In this document: positions 8,840-16,968 of the stretch, piece after piece
Numbering within the stretch: position 1 is the first letter of the stretch
Layout: each line of letters opens with the position of its first letter
Origin: Alicycliphilus sp. UBA6560
GTDB lineage: Bacteria > Pseudomonadota > Gammaproteobacteria > Burkholderiales > Burkholderiaceae_C
Assembly (NCBI GenBank): GCA_002434305.1
Contig: DJJU01000011.1
Location: forward strand, 263,239-327,238
Direction: 5' to 3'
DNA length: 64,000 nt
Position numbers and translations under genes: made by a program
Notes under the pieces: model-generated
What the model was told of the DNA's origin: nothing
Database searches by the model: none
What the model saw: only the letters and a program-made list of their open reading frames with translations

Positions 8840-10078
8840 ATGACAAAGCCTTACCCCTTGACCCCCGCCGGCGGAGAGGGCGCCATGATCGCGCGCCAGG
8901 CCATCATGAACGGCCAGCAGTCCGTGGTGGGCTATGAACTGTTCAACCGCTCGCGCAGCCTGCACACGGCCGCCAGCGACGTGACCCTGGTGTTCACCGC
9001 GCTGTCGCACGCCGGCACCGAGGAGCTGGTGGGCAAGATGCTCATCTTCGTGAACTGCACGCACGAGAGCCTGTCCGGCGGCCACCTGGACCTGGTCAAC
9101 CCGGACAAGGTGGTGCTGGAGATCCCCCCGCTGGGCCATGCCGCGGCCGACGAGGTGCACGCCCGCCTGCCCATCCTGGCCGAGCTGCAGGGGCGCGGCT
9201 TTCACCTGGCCTTCAACCATACGGTGCTGCAGTCGGCCTACGCGCCCTGGCTGCCGCTGGCCGACTACATCAAGCTGGACATGTCGGTGCTGGCGCCCGA
9301 TCAGGTGGCGGTGTTCATCAACTACGCCGGCCGGCACTGCCAGGCCGAGCTGATCGCCGAGAAGATCGAGACCGCGCAGCAGTACGACCAGGTCTCCACC
9401 CTGGGCGTTCAGCTGTTCCAGGGCTTTTGGTTCTCGCGCCCCACGCTGGTGCAGGCCAAGGTGCTCACCCCGGCGCAGGCCACCATCGTGCAGCTGCTCA
9501 ACCTGGTGCGCAGCCAGGCCGAGGCCGAGGCCATCGAGGACGTGCTGAAGAAGGACGCCAGCCTGGCCTTCAACCTGATGCGGCTGATCAACTCTGCTGG
9601 GCTGGGCATGACGCGCGAGATCACCTCGCTGCGCCAGGCCGTCATGCTGCTGGGCCTGAAGAAGCTGTTCCGCTGGGCGGCGCTGTTGCTCACCGCCGTG
9701 CGCAGCAGCGGCACGCCGGCGGCCGTGGGCCAGACCGCCGTGGTACGCGGGCGGCTGATGGAGCTGCTGGCCCTGCAGCTGCAGGGCCCCGAAGAGGCCG
9801 ACCAGGCCTTCGTCATCGGCCTGTTCTCCCTGCTCGACCAACTGCTGAACATGCCTCTGCCCGACGCCATCGGCCTGCTGGCCCTGCCCGAGGCAACGGC
9901 CCAGGCCCTGCTGCACCACCGCGGCCCGCACGGCACGCTGCTGGCCCTGGCGCAGGCCTGCGAGAGCGGTGACGACGCCGCCTTCGCCCAAGCAACCCAG
10001 GCCCTGGGCCTGAGCAGTGAACAGGTCAACGCTGCCCACCTGCAGGCGATTGCCTGGGCCGATGCCATCGCCGTGTAG
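8840..10078 (+). CDS. EAL-HDOD signalling protein (YuxH type), first of a tandem pair
   Basis: A protein of about 412 residues with an N-terminal EAL-like domain (about 1-200) and a C-terminal HDOD domain (about 200-400). The EAL domain is degenerate: the signature is YELF rather than EAL/ELL, and the metal- and water-binding acids of active c-di-GMP phosphodiesterases (for example DDFG) are missing. It is therefore predicted to be non-catalytic, perhaps a binding or scaffold protein. HDOD features include EAIEDVLKKDASLAFNLMRLI, ITSLRQAVMLLGLKKLFRWA and VRGRLMELLA. The preferred start (MTKPYPLTP) follows a TACAAT box; 8828 is an alternative. A close paralogue follows directly, implying local duplication. 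Confidence 0.88.
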   Translation: MTKPYPLTPAGGEGAMIARQAIMNGQQSVVGYELFNRSRSLHTAASDVTLVFTALSHAGTEELVGKMLIFVNCTHESLSGGHLDLVNPDKVVLEIPPLGHAAADEVHARLPILAELQGRGFHLAFNHTVLQSAYAPWLPLADYIKLDMSVLAPDQVAVFINYAGRHCQAELIAEKIETAQQYDQVSTLGVQLFQGFWFSRPTLVQAKVLTPAQATIVQLLNLVRSQAEAEAIEDVLKKDASLAFNLMRLINSAGLGMTREITSLRQAVMLLGLKKLFRWAALLLTAVRSSGTPAAVGQTAVVRGRLMELLALQLQGPEEADQAFVIGLFSLLDQLLNMPLPDAIGLLALPEATAQALLHHRGPHGTLLALAQACESGDDAAFAQATQALGLSSEQVNAAHLQAIAWADAIAV

Positions 10079-10089
10079 CAGCAGCCTTC

Positions 10090-10095
10090 TAGAAT
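10090..10095 (+). promoter_or_regulatory. Possible -10 box of the second EAL-HDOD gene
   Basis: TAGAAT in the 57-bp gap between the two paralogues, 40 nt before the preferred ATG. No clear -35 is visible. Confidence 0.3.
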
Positions 10096-10135
10096 CCGGC
10101 AACTCCTGTTGCAGCTCCTTGCATCCTCTCTTTCC

Positions 10136-11413
10136 ATGCCCGACACCCTGGACAGCCCTCCCCCGATCACCGACGCCAGCGAAGCCGGTACCGACAACCT
10201 GGTCAGCATCGCCCGCCAAGCCATCCTGGACGAAAAGCGCGCGGTGTTCGGCTACGAGCTGTTCGACCGCTCCACGGCCGCCGACGCACACACCGCCGCC
10301 AGCGATGCGGCGCTGCTGTTCAACGCCCTGTCCTATGCCGGCTCCGAGGCCCTGGTGGGGCGCAAGACGGTGTTCATCAACTGCATGCTGGAGAGCCTGT
10401 CCGGCGCGCATCTGGAGCTGATCCACCCCGAGAAGGTGGTGCTGGAGGTACCCACCCTGGGTGCCAGCGCCACGCCCGAGCAGATCGCCGGGATCATCCC
10501 CACGCTGCAGGGCCTGCGCTCGCGCGGCTTTCGCATCGCTTTCAACCAGGAGGTGCTGCGCCGCGCCTATGCCGCCTGGGTCCCGCTGGCCTCCTTCATC
10601 AAGCTGGACCTGCAGGCCTTCAAACCCGAGCTGGCCGAGCCGCTGGTGAAGTTCGCCACGGCACACAGCCAGGCCAAGCTGGTGGCCGAGAAGGTGGAGA
10701 CGGCCGAGCAGTACGAGCGCATGGCCGCGCTGGGCGTCAAGCTCTTCCAGGGCTACTGGTTCGCCCGCCCGACGCTGGTGCAGGCGCAGACCATCCGGCC
10801 GTCGCAGGCAACCATCCTGCAGCTCATCAACCTGGTGCGCAAGCAGGCGGCGGTATCGGAAATCGAGGACCTGCTGAAGAAGGACCCGACGCTGTCGTTC
10901 AACCTGCTGCGCTTCATCAATTCCTCGGGCTTCGGGCTGTCGGTGGAGATCACCTCCTTCCGCCACGCCGTCATGATCCTGGGCCTGAAGAAGCTGTTTC
11001 GCTGGGCAGCGCTGCTGCTGACCACCTCGCGCAACACCGGCTCGCCCCCGGCCGTGGGCCAGACCGCCGTGGTGCGCGGGCGCCTCATGGAGTTGCTGGC
11101 CGCCGAGCTGCTGCCGCCCGAGGACTGCGACAATGCCTTCGTGGTGGGCGTGTTCTCGCTGCTGGACGCCATGCTGGGCGTGCCCCTGGAGCGCGCCCTG
11201 GAGACCGTCGCCCTGCCCCAGCCTGTGGTGGATGCGCTGATGCACAACCAGGGCGTGTTCGCGCCGTTCCTGGAGCTGACCCGCGCCTGCGAGAGCGGCG
11301 ACGACGAGGCCTTCGCCCGCGCCGCCGAGGCGCTGCACCTGTCCAACCGCCAGGTCAACTGGGCCCACCTGCAGGCGCTGACCTGGGCCGAGAGCCTCAC
11401 CGCCGAGGATTAA
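10136..11413 (+). CDS. EAL-HDOD signalling protein (YuxH type), second of a tandem pair
   Basis: A 425-residue paralogue of the preceding protein, collinear along its whole length and sharing blocks such as GLKKLFRWAALLLT and VGQTAVVRGRLMELLA. The EAL-like domain again reads GYELFDRS and lacks the catalytic acids. The HDOD domain shows EIEDLLKKDPTLSFNLLRFINSSG and ITSFRHAVMILG. The ATG at MPDTLDSPPP was chosen; an upstream TTG (10109) would add nine residues with no support. The copies have diverged more in their N-terminal 30 residues and C-terminal tail than in the domain cores. The gene ends convergently with xerD. Confidence 0.88.
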   Translation: MPDTLDSPPPITDASEAGTDNLVSIARQAILDEKRAVFGYELFDRSTAADAHTAASDAALLFNALSYAGSEALVGRKTVFINCMLESLSGAHLELIHPEKVVLEVPTLGASATPEQIAGIIPTLQGLRSRGFRIAFNQEVLRRAYAAWVPLASFIKLDLQAFKPELAEPLVKFATAHSQAKLVAEKVETAEQYERMAALGVKLFQGYWFARPTLVQAQTIRPSQATILQLINLVRKQAAVSEIEDLLKKDPTLSFNLLRFINSSGFGLSVEITSFRHAVMILGLKKLFRWAALLLTTSRNTGSPPAVGQTAVVRGRLMELLAAELLPPEDCDNAFVVGVFSLLDAMLGVPLERALETVALPQPVVDALMHNQGVFAPFLELTRACESGDDEAFARAAEALHLSNRQVNWAHLQALTWAESLTAED

Positions 11414-11435
11414 AAAAAGCGCGCGCTCCGGCGCT
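11412..11435 (-). terminator. Rho-independent terminator of xerD
   Basis: On the minus strand the end of xerD runs into AGCGC-cggagcgc-GCGCT followed by seven T. The stem overlaps the stop codon. The run of A on the plus strand begins in the TAA of the convergent EAL-HDOD gene. Confidence 0.6.
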
Positions 11436-12354
11436 AGCCGCGCGGGTGGTGCTGCGCGTGCAGCAGCTTGAGCCGCTCGCGCGCCACGTGGGTGTAGATG
11501 GTGGTGGTGGAGATGTCCGCATGCCCCAGCAGCAGCTGCACCACGCGCAGATCCGCGCCGTGGTTGAGCAGGTGCGTGGCAAAGGCGTGGCGCAGCGTGT
11601 GCGGCGACAGCGGCGCGGTGATGCCCGCCACGCGCGCATATTTCTTCACCACCATCCAGAACATCACCCGGCTCATGGCAGCGCCGCGCTGGGTCACGAA
11701 CAGGTCGTCCGTCTGCCGGCTACCCAGAATGGCGCCGCGCGCCTCGGCCAGGTAGCGCTCCAGCCAGCTGCGGGCCTCTTCGCCAAACGGCACCAGCCGC
11801 TCCTTGGCCCCCTTGCCCAGCACCCGCAGCACGCCCTCGGCCATGCCCACATGCAGCGTCTTGAGGGTTACCAGTTCGCTCACGCGCAGGCCGCTGGCAT
11901 ACATCAGCTCCAGCATGGCGCGATCGCGCAGGCCCAGCGGGGTGTCGACCGGAGGTGCCTGCAGCAGTGCCTCCACCTGCCCCTGGGTCAGCGTGCCGGG
12001 CACGCGCAGGGGCTGGCGCGCCGCCTGCAGGCGCACCGTGGGGTCTTGCAGCACCAGGCGCTCGCGCAACGCCCAGGCATAAAAGCGCCGGAACACGGTC
12101 AGCCGCCGATTGGCCGTGGTGGCCCGCGTCTGCGCGTGGCGGTGGGCCAGGTAGCCGTTCAGCTCCGCCTCGCCGGCCCGCGCCAGGCCCGTGCCCTGCT
12201 CGGCCAGCCAGTCGGCCAGCGCCACCAGGTCGCGCCGGTAGGCCTGCAAGGTGTTGCGCGCCAGACCATCCTGCAGCCACAGCGCATCGACGAACTGGTC
12301 GATGAGCGGCTCCTGCTGGGCGGCCTTCGGAGGGGAGACGGCTGAGGAAATCAT
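11434..12354 (-). CDS. xerD: Site-specific tyrosine recombinase XerD
   Basis: XerD acts with XerC at the dif site to resolve chromosome dimers. The 306-residue protein has the N-terminal SAM-like core-binding domain (about 12-95, FVDALWLQDGLARNTLQAYRRD) and the C-terminal catalytic domain. All active-site residues are visible: R in ASGLRVSEL, K in GKGAKERLVPF, H and R in SPHTLRHAFATHLL, H in LLGHADI and the tyrosine nucleophile in TTIYTHV. The ATG at MISSAVSPP was preferred; the 18-residue upstream extension is not family-like. XerC versus XerD is called from overall resemblance and lineage context, so the letter is slightly less sure than the family. Confidence 0.92.
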   Translation of the reverse strand: MISSAVSPPKAAQQEPLIDQFVDALWLQDGLARNTLQAYRRDLVALADWLAEQGTGLARAGEAELNGYLAHRHAQTRATTANRRLTVFRRFYAWALRERLVLQDPTVRLQAARQPLRVPGTLTQGQVEALLQAPPVDTPLGLRDRAMLELMYASGLRVSELVTLKTLHVGMAEGVLRVLGKGAKERLVPFGEEARSWLERYLAEARGAILGSRQTDDLFVTQRGAAMSRVMFWMVVKKYARVAGITAPLSPHTLRHAFATHLLNHGADLRVVQLLLGHADISTTTIYTHVARERLKLLHAQHHPRG

Positions 12355-12511
12355 GGCGCACGCAGTCGGAAAGCGAGTATCACGGATGGTTATCACGCCC
12401 TGCGGCAATCCGCGAAAACCCTTGAAAGGTTTGTCGGACCCGTCCTGTCGGATGCCTCTGGTTACGCTATTCTGCCCGCTCCCTTTTGCTCGAAAAACAG
12501 GAGACCCCTAC

Positions 12512-13471
12512 ATGCGCTGGCTTCAGAAACTCGGCCTCGGCCTCACCCTGGGCACGGCCCTCGTGGCCTCGGTGGCCCATGCCCAGCAACAACAGTTCGT
12601 CAACGTCCTGACCGGCGGCCAGAGCGGCGTCTACTACCCGCTGGGCGTGGCGCTGTCGCAGGTGTACGCCAAGTCCATCCCCAACGTGCGCGCCACGGCC
12701 CAGGTGACCAAGGCATCCGCCGAGAACCTGAACCTGCTGCAGGCAGGCCGCGGCGAAGTGGGCTTCTCCCTGGGTGACTCTGTCTCCGACGCCTGGAAGG
12801 GCGACGCCGAAGCCGGTTTCCCCAAGAAGCTGGACAAACTGCGCGGCCTGTCCGCCACCTACAACAACTACATCCAGATCGTCGCCAACGCCGACGCCGG
12901 CATCAAGACGCTGGCCGACCTGAAGGGCAAGCGCATCTCCGTGGGCGCCGCCCGCTCCGGCACCGAGCTGAACGCACGCGCCATCTTCAAGGCCGCGGGT
13001 ATCGACTACAAGGACCTGGCCAAGGTGGAATACCTGCCGTTCGGCGAGTCGGTGGAGCTGATCAAGAACCGCCAGCTGGACGCCACGCTGCAGTCCGCCG
13101 GTCTGGGCGTGGCTTCCATCCGCGACCTGGCCACGGCCGTGAAGATCGTGGTGGTGCCGATTCCCGCCGAGACAGTGGCCAAGGTGGGCGACGCCGCCTA
13201 CCAGCCTGCCACCATCCCGGCCGGCACTTATGGCGGCCAGGACGCGGATGTGCCGACCGCAGCCATCCCCAACTACCTGATCACGCACGCCGGCGTGTCC
13301 GACGAGCTGGCCTACCAGATGGCTAAGCAGTTGTACGAACATCTGGATACCCTGAAATCCGCACACAATGCGGCCAAGGCGATCCAGAGGGAGAACGCCA
13401 CCAAGGGCATGCCCATCCCCCTGCACCCGGGGGCCGAGCGCTACTACAAGGAAGTGGGCGTCATCAAGTAA
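12512..13471 (+). CDS. TAXI family TRAP transporter solute-binding protein
   Basis: A 319-residue periplasmic binding protein of a TRAP-TAXI uptake system. The signal peptide (MRWLQKLGLGLTLGTALVAS..AHA) should be cleaved before QQQQF. The mature protein begins with the TAXI pattern VNVLTGGQSGVYYPLG and continues with TKASAENLNLLQAGRGEVGF, KGKRISVGAARSGTELNAR and YLPFGESVELIKNRQLDA. An ACAGGAG box precedes the ATG by 8 nt. Substrate cannot be told from sequence; characterised relatives take up small carboxylates or amino acids. It is the first gene of a transporter operon with the fused permease and a DUF1850 gene. Confidence 0.94.
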   Translation: MRWLQKLGLGLTLGTALVASVAHAQQQQFVNVLTGGQSGVYYPLGVALSQVYAKSIPNVRATAQVTKASAENLNLLQAGRGEVGFSLGDSVSDAWKGDAEAGFPKKLDKLRGLSATYNNYIQIVANADAGIKTLADLKGKRISVGAARSGTELNARAIFKAAGIDYKDLAKVEYLPFGESVELIKNRQLDATLQSAGLGVASIRDLATAVKIVVVPIPAETVAKVGDAAYQPATIPAGTYGGQDADVPTAAIPNYLITHAGVSDELAYQMAKQLYEHLDTLKSAHNAAKAIQRENATKGMPIPLHPGAERYYKEVGVIK

Positions 13472-13490
13472 GACGCCTGGCACTGGAAAC

Positions 13491-13519
13491 CGGCCCCGCT
13501 TCAAGGGGCCGTTTTTTTT
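13491..13519 (+). terminator. Hairpin with T8 tract between TAXI binding protein and permease
   Basis: CGGCCCC-gcttcaa-GGGGCCG followed by eight T, 20 bp after the binding protein stop and 17 bp before the permease ATG. It looks like a partial terminator or RNA-stabilising stem that would give more binding protein than permease. Confidence 0.85.
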
Positions 13520-13536
13520 CCGCATGAGACATACCC

Positions 13537-15570
13537 ATGAACGATTCAACGACCGATAGCCCGGGTACCGGCCTGCGCGGCGCCGTCTTTGCGGTGGCCA
13601 TCCTGTTTTCCAGCTACCAGATCTGGATGGCGGCATTCCACCCGCTGTCCAGCCAGGTCATCCGCGCACTGCACGTGGGCTTCGTGCTGCTGATGATCTT
13701 CATCCTCTACCCGCCGCTGCAGGGCGGCAGCACCGGCGCGGCGCGGCTGGGCAAGATCCTGGGCTGGACGCTGGGGCTGGTGGGCTTCGTCTTCAGCCTG
13801 TACCACTGGGTGTTCGAGTCCGACCTGACGGCCCGCGCCGGCGAGCTCATTCCCATGGACTGGGTCATCGGCGTGACCATCGTCGCCCTGGTGTTCGAAG
13901 CGGCGCGCCGCGCCATGGGCTGGGGCCTGCCGCTGATCTGCGGCATCTTTCTGCTCTACGGCCTGTTCGGCCAGCACTTGCCGGGTCCGTTGGCGCACCG
14001 CGGCTTCGGGCTGGACCAGATCGTGAGCACGCTGGCCTTCGGCACCGAGGGCATCTACGGCACGCCCGCCTACGTGTCCTCCACCTACATCTTCCTGTTC
14101 ATCCTGTTCGGCGCCTTTCTGGAGCAGGCGGGCATGATCAACCTGTTCAACGACTTCGCCCTGGGCACCGTGGGCCACACACGCGGCGGCCCGGCCAAGG
14201 TCTCGGTCATCTCCTCGGCTCTCATGGGCACCATCAACGGCTCGGGCGTGGCCAACGTGGTGACCACCGGCCAGTTCACCATCCCGCTGATGAAGCGCTT
14301 CGGCTACGCCCCGGCCTTTGCGGGCGGCGTGGAGGCCACCGCCAGCATGGGCGGGCAGATCATGCCGCCGGTGATGGGCGCCGTGGCCTTCATCATGGCC
14401 GAGACCATCAACGTGCCCTACGTGGACATCGTCAAGGCCGCCGTCATCCCGGCCATGCTGTACTTCTTCACCGCCTTCTGGATGGTGCACCTGGAGGCCG
14501 GGCGCAAGGGTTTGACCGGCCTGTCGCGCGAGGAGTGTCCCAACCCCTGGACCGCCGTGCGCCAGCGCTGGTACCTGCTGCTGCCGCTGATCGGCCTGGT
14601 GGCGCTGCTGTTTTCCGGCTACACGCCCATGTTCTCGGGCACGGTGGGCCTGGCGCTGACGGTGGTGCTGATCTTCGGCGCGGCCGTCGCCAGCGGCGTG
14701 CGTGGCACGCCGCTGCGGGCGCTGTTCTGGGTGCTGCTGGGCTTTGCCTGCGCCGGCTTTTTCTACTTCGGCGTCGGCACCTTCATCGTGGTCACGCTGA
14801 TGCTCGTCGCCTTGACCTACATCCGCCGCACGGGCGGTGACGCGCGCCGCCTGGCGCTGGCCGCGCTGGCCGACGGCGCGCGCCACGCACTACCCGTGGC
14901 CATCGCCTGCGCGCTGGTCGGCGTGATCATCGGCATCATCAACCTCACCGGCGTGGCCGCGGAACTGGGCGGGCGCATCATCCTGATCGGTGAGAAGAGC
15001 CTGTTCCTGGCGCTGTTCCTGACCATGCTGACCTGCCTGGTGCTGGGCATGGGCATCCCGACCATTCCCAACTACATCATCACCAGCTCCCTGGCGGCGC
15101 CGGTGCTGCTGCAGCTGGGCGTGCCGCTCATCGTCTCGCACATGTTCGTCTTCTACTTCGGGATCATGGCGGACCTGACGCCGCCCGTGGCCCTGGCCGC
15201 ATTCGCCGCCGCGCCGATCGCGCGCGAGAGCGGCCTGAAGATCGGCATGCAGGCCGTGCGCATCGCCATCGCCGGCTTCGTCGTGCCCTACATGGCCGTG
15301 TACAGCCCGGCGCTGATGCTGCAGGGAGGTACGTGGCTGGCCACCGTCTGGGTGGTGTTCAAGGCCCTGGTGGCCGTGACCATGTGGGGCGCCGGCGCCA
15401 TCGGCTACCTGTTCGGCCCGCTGAACTGGCTCGAGCGCCTGGTCGCCGTCGCCTCCGCCAGTCTGCTGGTGGTGGCGCTGCCGATGACGGACGAGGTCGG
15501 CCTGCTGGCCGTCGGCCTGTTCCTGGTGTGGCACGCGCGGCGCTCACGCAAGCAGGTCGCCGTGGCCTGA
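13537..15570 (+). CDS. TRAP transporter fused permease (4TM/12TM, DctQM type)
   Basis: A 677-residue polytopic inner-membrane protein that fuses the small (DctQ, about residues 20-110) and large (DctM) TRAP permease subunits, as is standard in TAXI systems. The DctM part shows the conserved GMINLFNDFALGTVGHTRGGPAKVSVISS region, GTINGSGVANVVTTGQFTIPLMKR and ASMGGQIMPPVMGAVAF. The second half has GMGIPTIPNYI and a long run of hydrophobic segments. It uses an ion gradient rather than ATP. Expression is probably coupled to the upstream binding protein through the hairpin between them. Confidence 0.94.
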   Translation: MNDSTTDSPGTGLRGAVFAVAILFSSYQIWMAAFHPLSSQVIRALHVGFVLLMIFILYPPLQGGSTGAARLGKILGWTLGLVGFVFSLYHWVFESDLTARAGELIPMDWVIGVTIVALVFEAARRAMGWGLPLICGIFLLYGLFGQHLPGPLAHRGFGLDQIVSTLAFGTEGIYGTPAYVSSTYIFLFILFGAFLEQAGMINLFNDFALGTVGHTRGGPAKVSVISSALMGTINGSGVANVVTTGQFTIPLMKRFGYAPAFAGGVEATASMGGQIMPPVMGAVAFIMAETINVPYVDIVKAAVIPAMLYFFTAFWMVHLEAGRKGLTGLSREECPNPWTAVRQRWYLLLPLIGLVALLFSGYTPMFSGTVGLALTVVLIFGAAVASGVRGTPLRALFWVLLGFACAGFFYFGVGTFIVVTLMLVALTYIRRTGGDARRLALAALADGARHALPVAIACALVGVIIGIINLTGVAAELGGRIILIGEKSLFLALFLTMLTCLVLGMGIPTIPNYIITSSLAAPVLLQLGVPLIVSHMFVFYFGIMADLTPPVALAAFAAAPIARESGLKIGMQAVRIAIAGFVVPYMAVYSPALMLQGGTWLATVWVVFKALVAVTMWGAGAIGYLFGPLNWLERLVAVASASLLVVALPMTDEVGLLAVGLFLVWHARRSRKQVAVA

Positions 15571-15573
15571 TCC

Positions 15574-15993
15574 ATGCCGCTGACGGGTATCTGCCTGGCG
15601 CTGGCGGCCTCGGCCGCCGCGCAGGTCTTCATTCCAGCCTCCCAGTTCACCGTGGCGTGGACCCACTCCATCGAGAAGGTGCGCTGGGAAGAAGACTATG
15701 CCGTGCTCCCTGGTCCGCCGGTGGCGCTGCGCGCCCTCTCGGCGCGGGTGCGCGGATCGGCCGCTGGCATGGAGCCGCCCGACGACGCGCAACTGCGGGG
15801 CGGCTGGTACCACTACCGGCCCACCACACCGCTGCCGGAGGCGCTGCGCCTGACCCGCTCGGAATTCACCCCCGACTTCACGCTGTGCGTGCACGGCAGC
15901 TGCCGCCCCATGGGGCACTGGCTGCCTTCGGACGGAGGCATCACGCTGCTGTCTGCCTGCACGCAGCCGCACGCCGACGGCGCCCCCGGCTGA
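15574..15993 (+). CDS. DUF1850 family protein, TAXI-TRAP accessory
   Basis: A 139-residue protein starting 4 bp after the permease stop, with an N-terminal hydrophobic segment (GICLALAASAAAQVF) that may be a signal peptide. The DUF1850 features are visible: FTVAWTHSIEKVRWEEDY, the GAAGMEPPDDA-like stretch and GWYHY. Genes of this family are regularly found next to TAXI-type permeases, which fits here; their exact role is unknown. Confidence 0.85.
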   Translation: MPLTGICLALAASAAAQVFIPASQFTVAWTHSIEKVRWEEDYAVLPGPPVALRALSARVRGSAAGMEPPDDAQLRGGWYHYRPTTPLPEALRLTRSEFTPDFTLCVHGSCRPMGHWLPSDGGITLLSACTQPHADGAPG

Positions 15994-16000
15994 ACACGCC

Positions 16001-16906
16001 ATGTCCTACCTGCAACTGCTGGCGCCGGACTTCCTGTTGATCCTGTGCGGCTACCTGGTCTGCCGCCACACGCCCCTGAACCGTTCGGTCTGGCAGCCGG
16101 TGGAAGGCCTGGTGTACTACCTGCTGTTCCCGGTGCTGCTGTTCCAGTCGGTCGTCAAAAGCCCCATCGACGTGGGCGAGGCCGCGGGCCTGGTCGCCGC
16201 CGGCGCGGGCACCACGCTGTGCGGCGTGGCCCTGGCCTACAGCCTGCCGCACCTGCCCTGGCTGGGCCGGCGCATCGACCGGCGCGACCACGCGGCCGCT
16301 GCCCAGGTGGCGTTCCGCTTCAACTCCTTCATCGTGCTGGCCCTGGCCGAGCGCTTGGCCGGCGCGCAGGGCCTGCTCATGATGGCCGTTCTCATCGGCG
16401 TGTGCGTGCCGCTGGTCAACGTCGCTGCCGTCTGGCCCATGGCGCGCGGCGGCCAGCTGGGCTTTGCGCGCGAGTTGCTGCGCAACCCGCTGATCATCGC
16501 CACCGCCACGGGCCTGGCGGCCAACCTGCTGGGCCTGCGCATCCCGCAGTGGCTGGATCCCGCGGTGAGCCGCATCGGCGCGGCCTCGCTGGCGCTGGGC
16601 CTCATGGCGGCGGGCGCAGGCATGCAGTTTGGACTGCTCTCGCGCGGCAAGCTGCTGTCGGCGTCGGTGCTGGCCATACGGCACGTGGCGATGCCCCTGG
16701 TCGCCTGGGCCCTGGCGCATCTGCTGCGGCTCGATGCGGTGCAGACCTCGGTGCTGATGGCCTTTTGCGCCGTCTCCACGGCCTCCAGCTGCTACGTGCT
16801 GGCGGCGCGCATGGGCCACAACGGCGCCTACGTGGCGGGGCTGGTGACGCTGTCCACCGTGCTGGGCGCGGCAAGCCTGACGCTCGCGCTGGGCATGCTG
16901 CGCTGA
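16001..16906 (+). CDS. AEC (auxin efflux carrier) family transporter
   Basis: A 301-residue membrane protein with about 8-10 hydrophobic segments from its start (YLQLLAPDFLLILCGYLVCR). Family features include the N-terminal GLVYYLLFPVLLFQSV, the internal RFNSFIVLALAERL and ELLRNPLIIATATGLAANLLG, and the second half LALGLMAAGAGMQFGLL with CAVSTASSCYVLAARMG. AEC proteins move organic anions such as malate or malonate; substrate cannot be told here. It begins 7 bp after the DUF1850 gene, so it may share the transporter operon. It ends convergently with queG. Confidence 0.9.
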   Translation: MSYLQLLAPDFLLILCGYLVCRHTPLNRSVWQPVEGLVYYLLFPVLLFQSVVKSPIDVGEAAGLVAAGAGTTLCGVALAYSLPHLPWLGRRIDRRDHAAAAQVAFRFNSFIVLALAERLAGAQGLLMMAVLIGVCVPLVNVAAVWPMARGGQLGFARELLRNPLIIATATGLAANLLGLRIPQWLDPAVSRIGAASLALGLMAAGAGMQFGLLSRGKLLSASVLAIRHVAMPLVAWALAHLLRLDAVQTSVLMAFCAVSTASSCYVLAARMGHNGAYVAGLVTLSTVLGAASLTLALGMLR

Positions 16907-16908
16907 AG

Positions 16909-16968
16909 CTACCTTATTGATAGCTGCCGGCGCTTTCTGCACGGGCGTTTGAGCCCGATTTCATTCAA
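16909..16968. repeat. Dispersed palindromic element, copy B (between AEC gene and queG)
   Basis: The convergent gap contains GATAGCTGCCGGCGCTTTC, close to the family left end, followed by a CGGGC-gtttga-GCCCG hairpin and ATTT. GTTTGA (16947-16952) also pairs with TCAAAC at the queG stop. It probably acts as a bidirectional transcription end. Confidence 0.55.

Noticed and set aside
7436..11368. A 1310-codon open frame on the minus strand running antisense to the DUF455 and both EAL-HDOD genes
   Set aside because: Only its last 174 codons (carbonic anhydrase) resemble a protein. The rest is H/G/Q/A-rich, the usual mirror of GC-rich codon use, and it lies opposite three well-supported genes.
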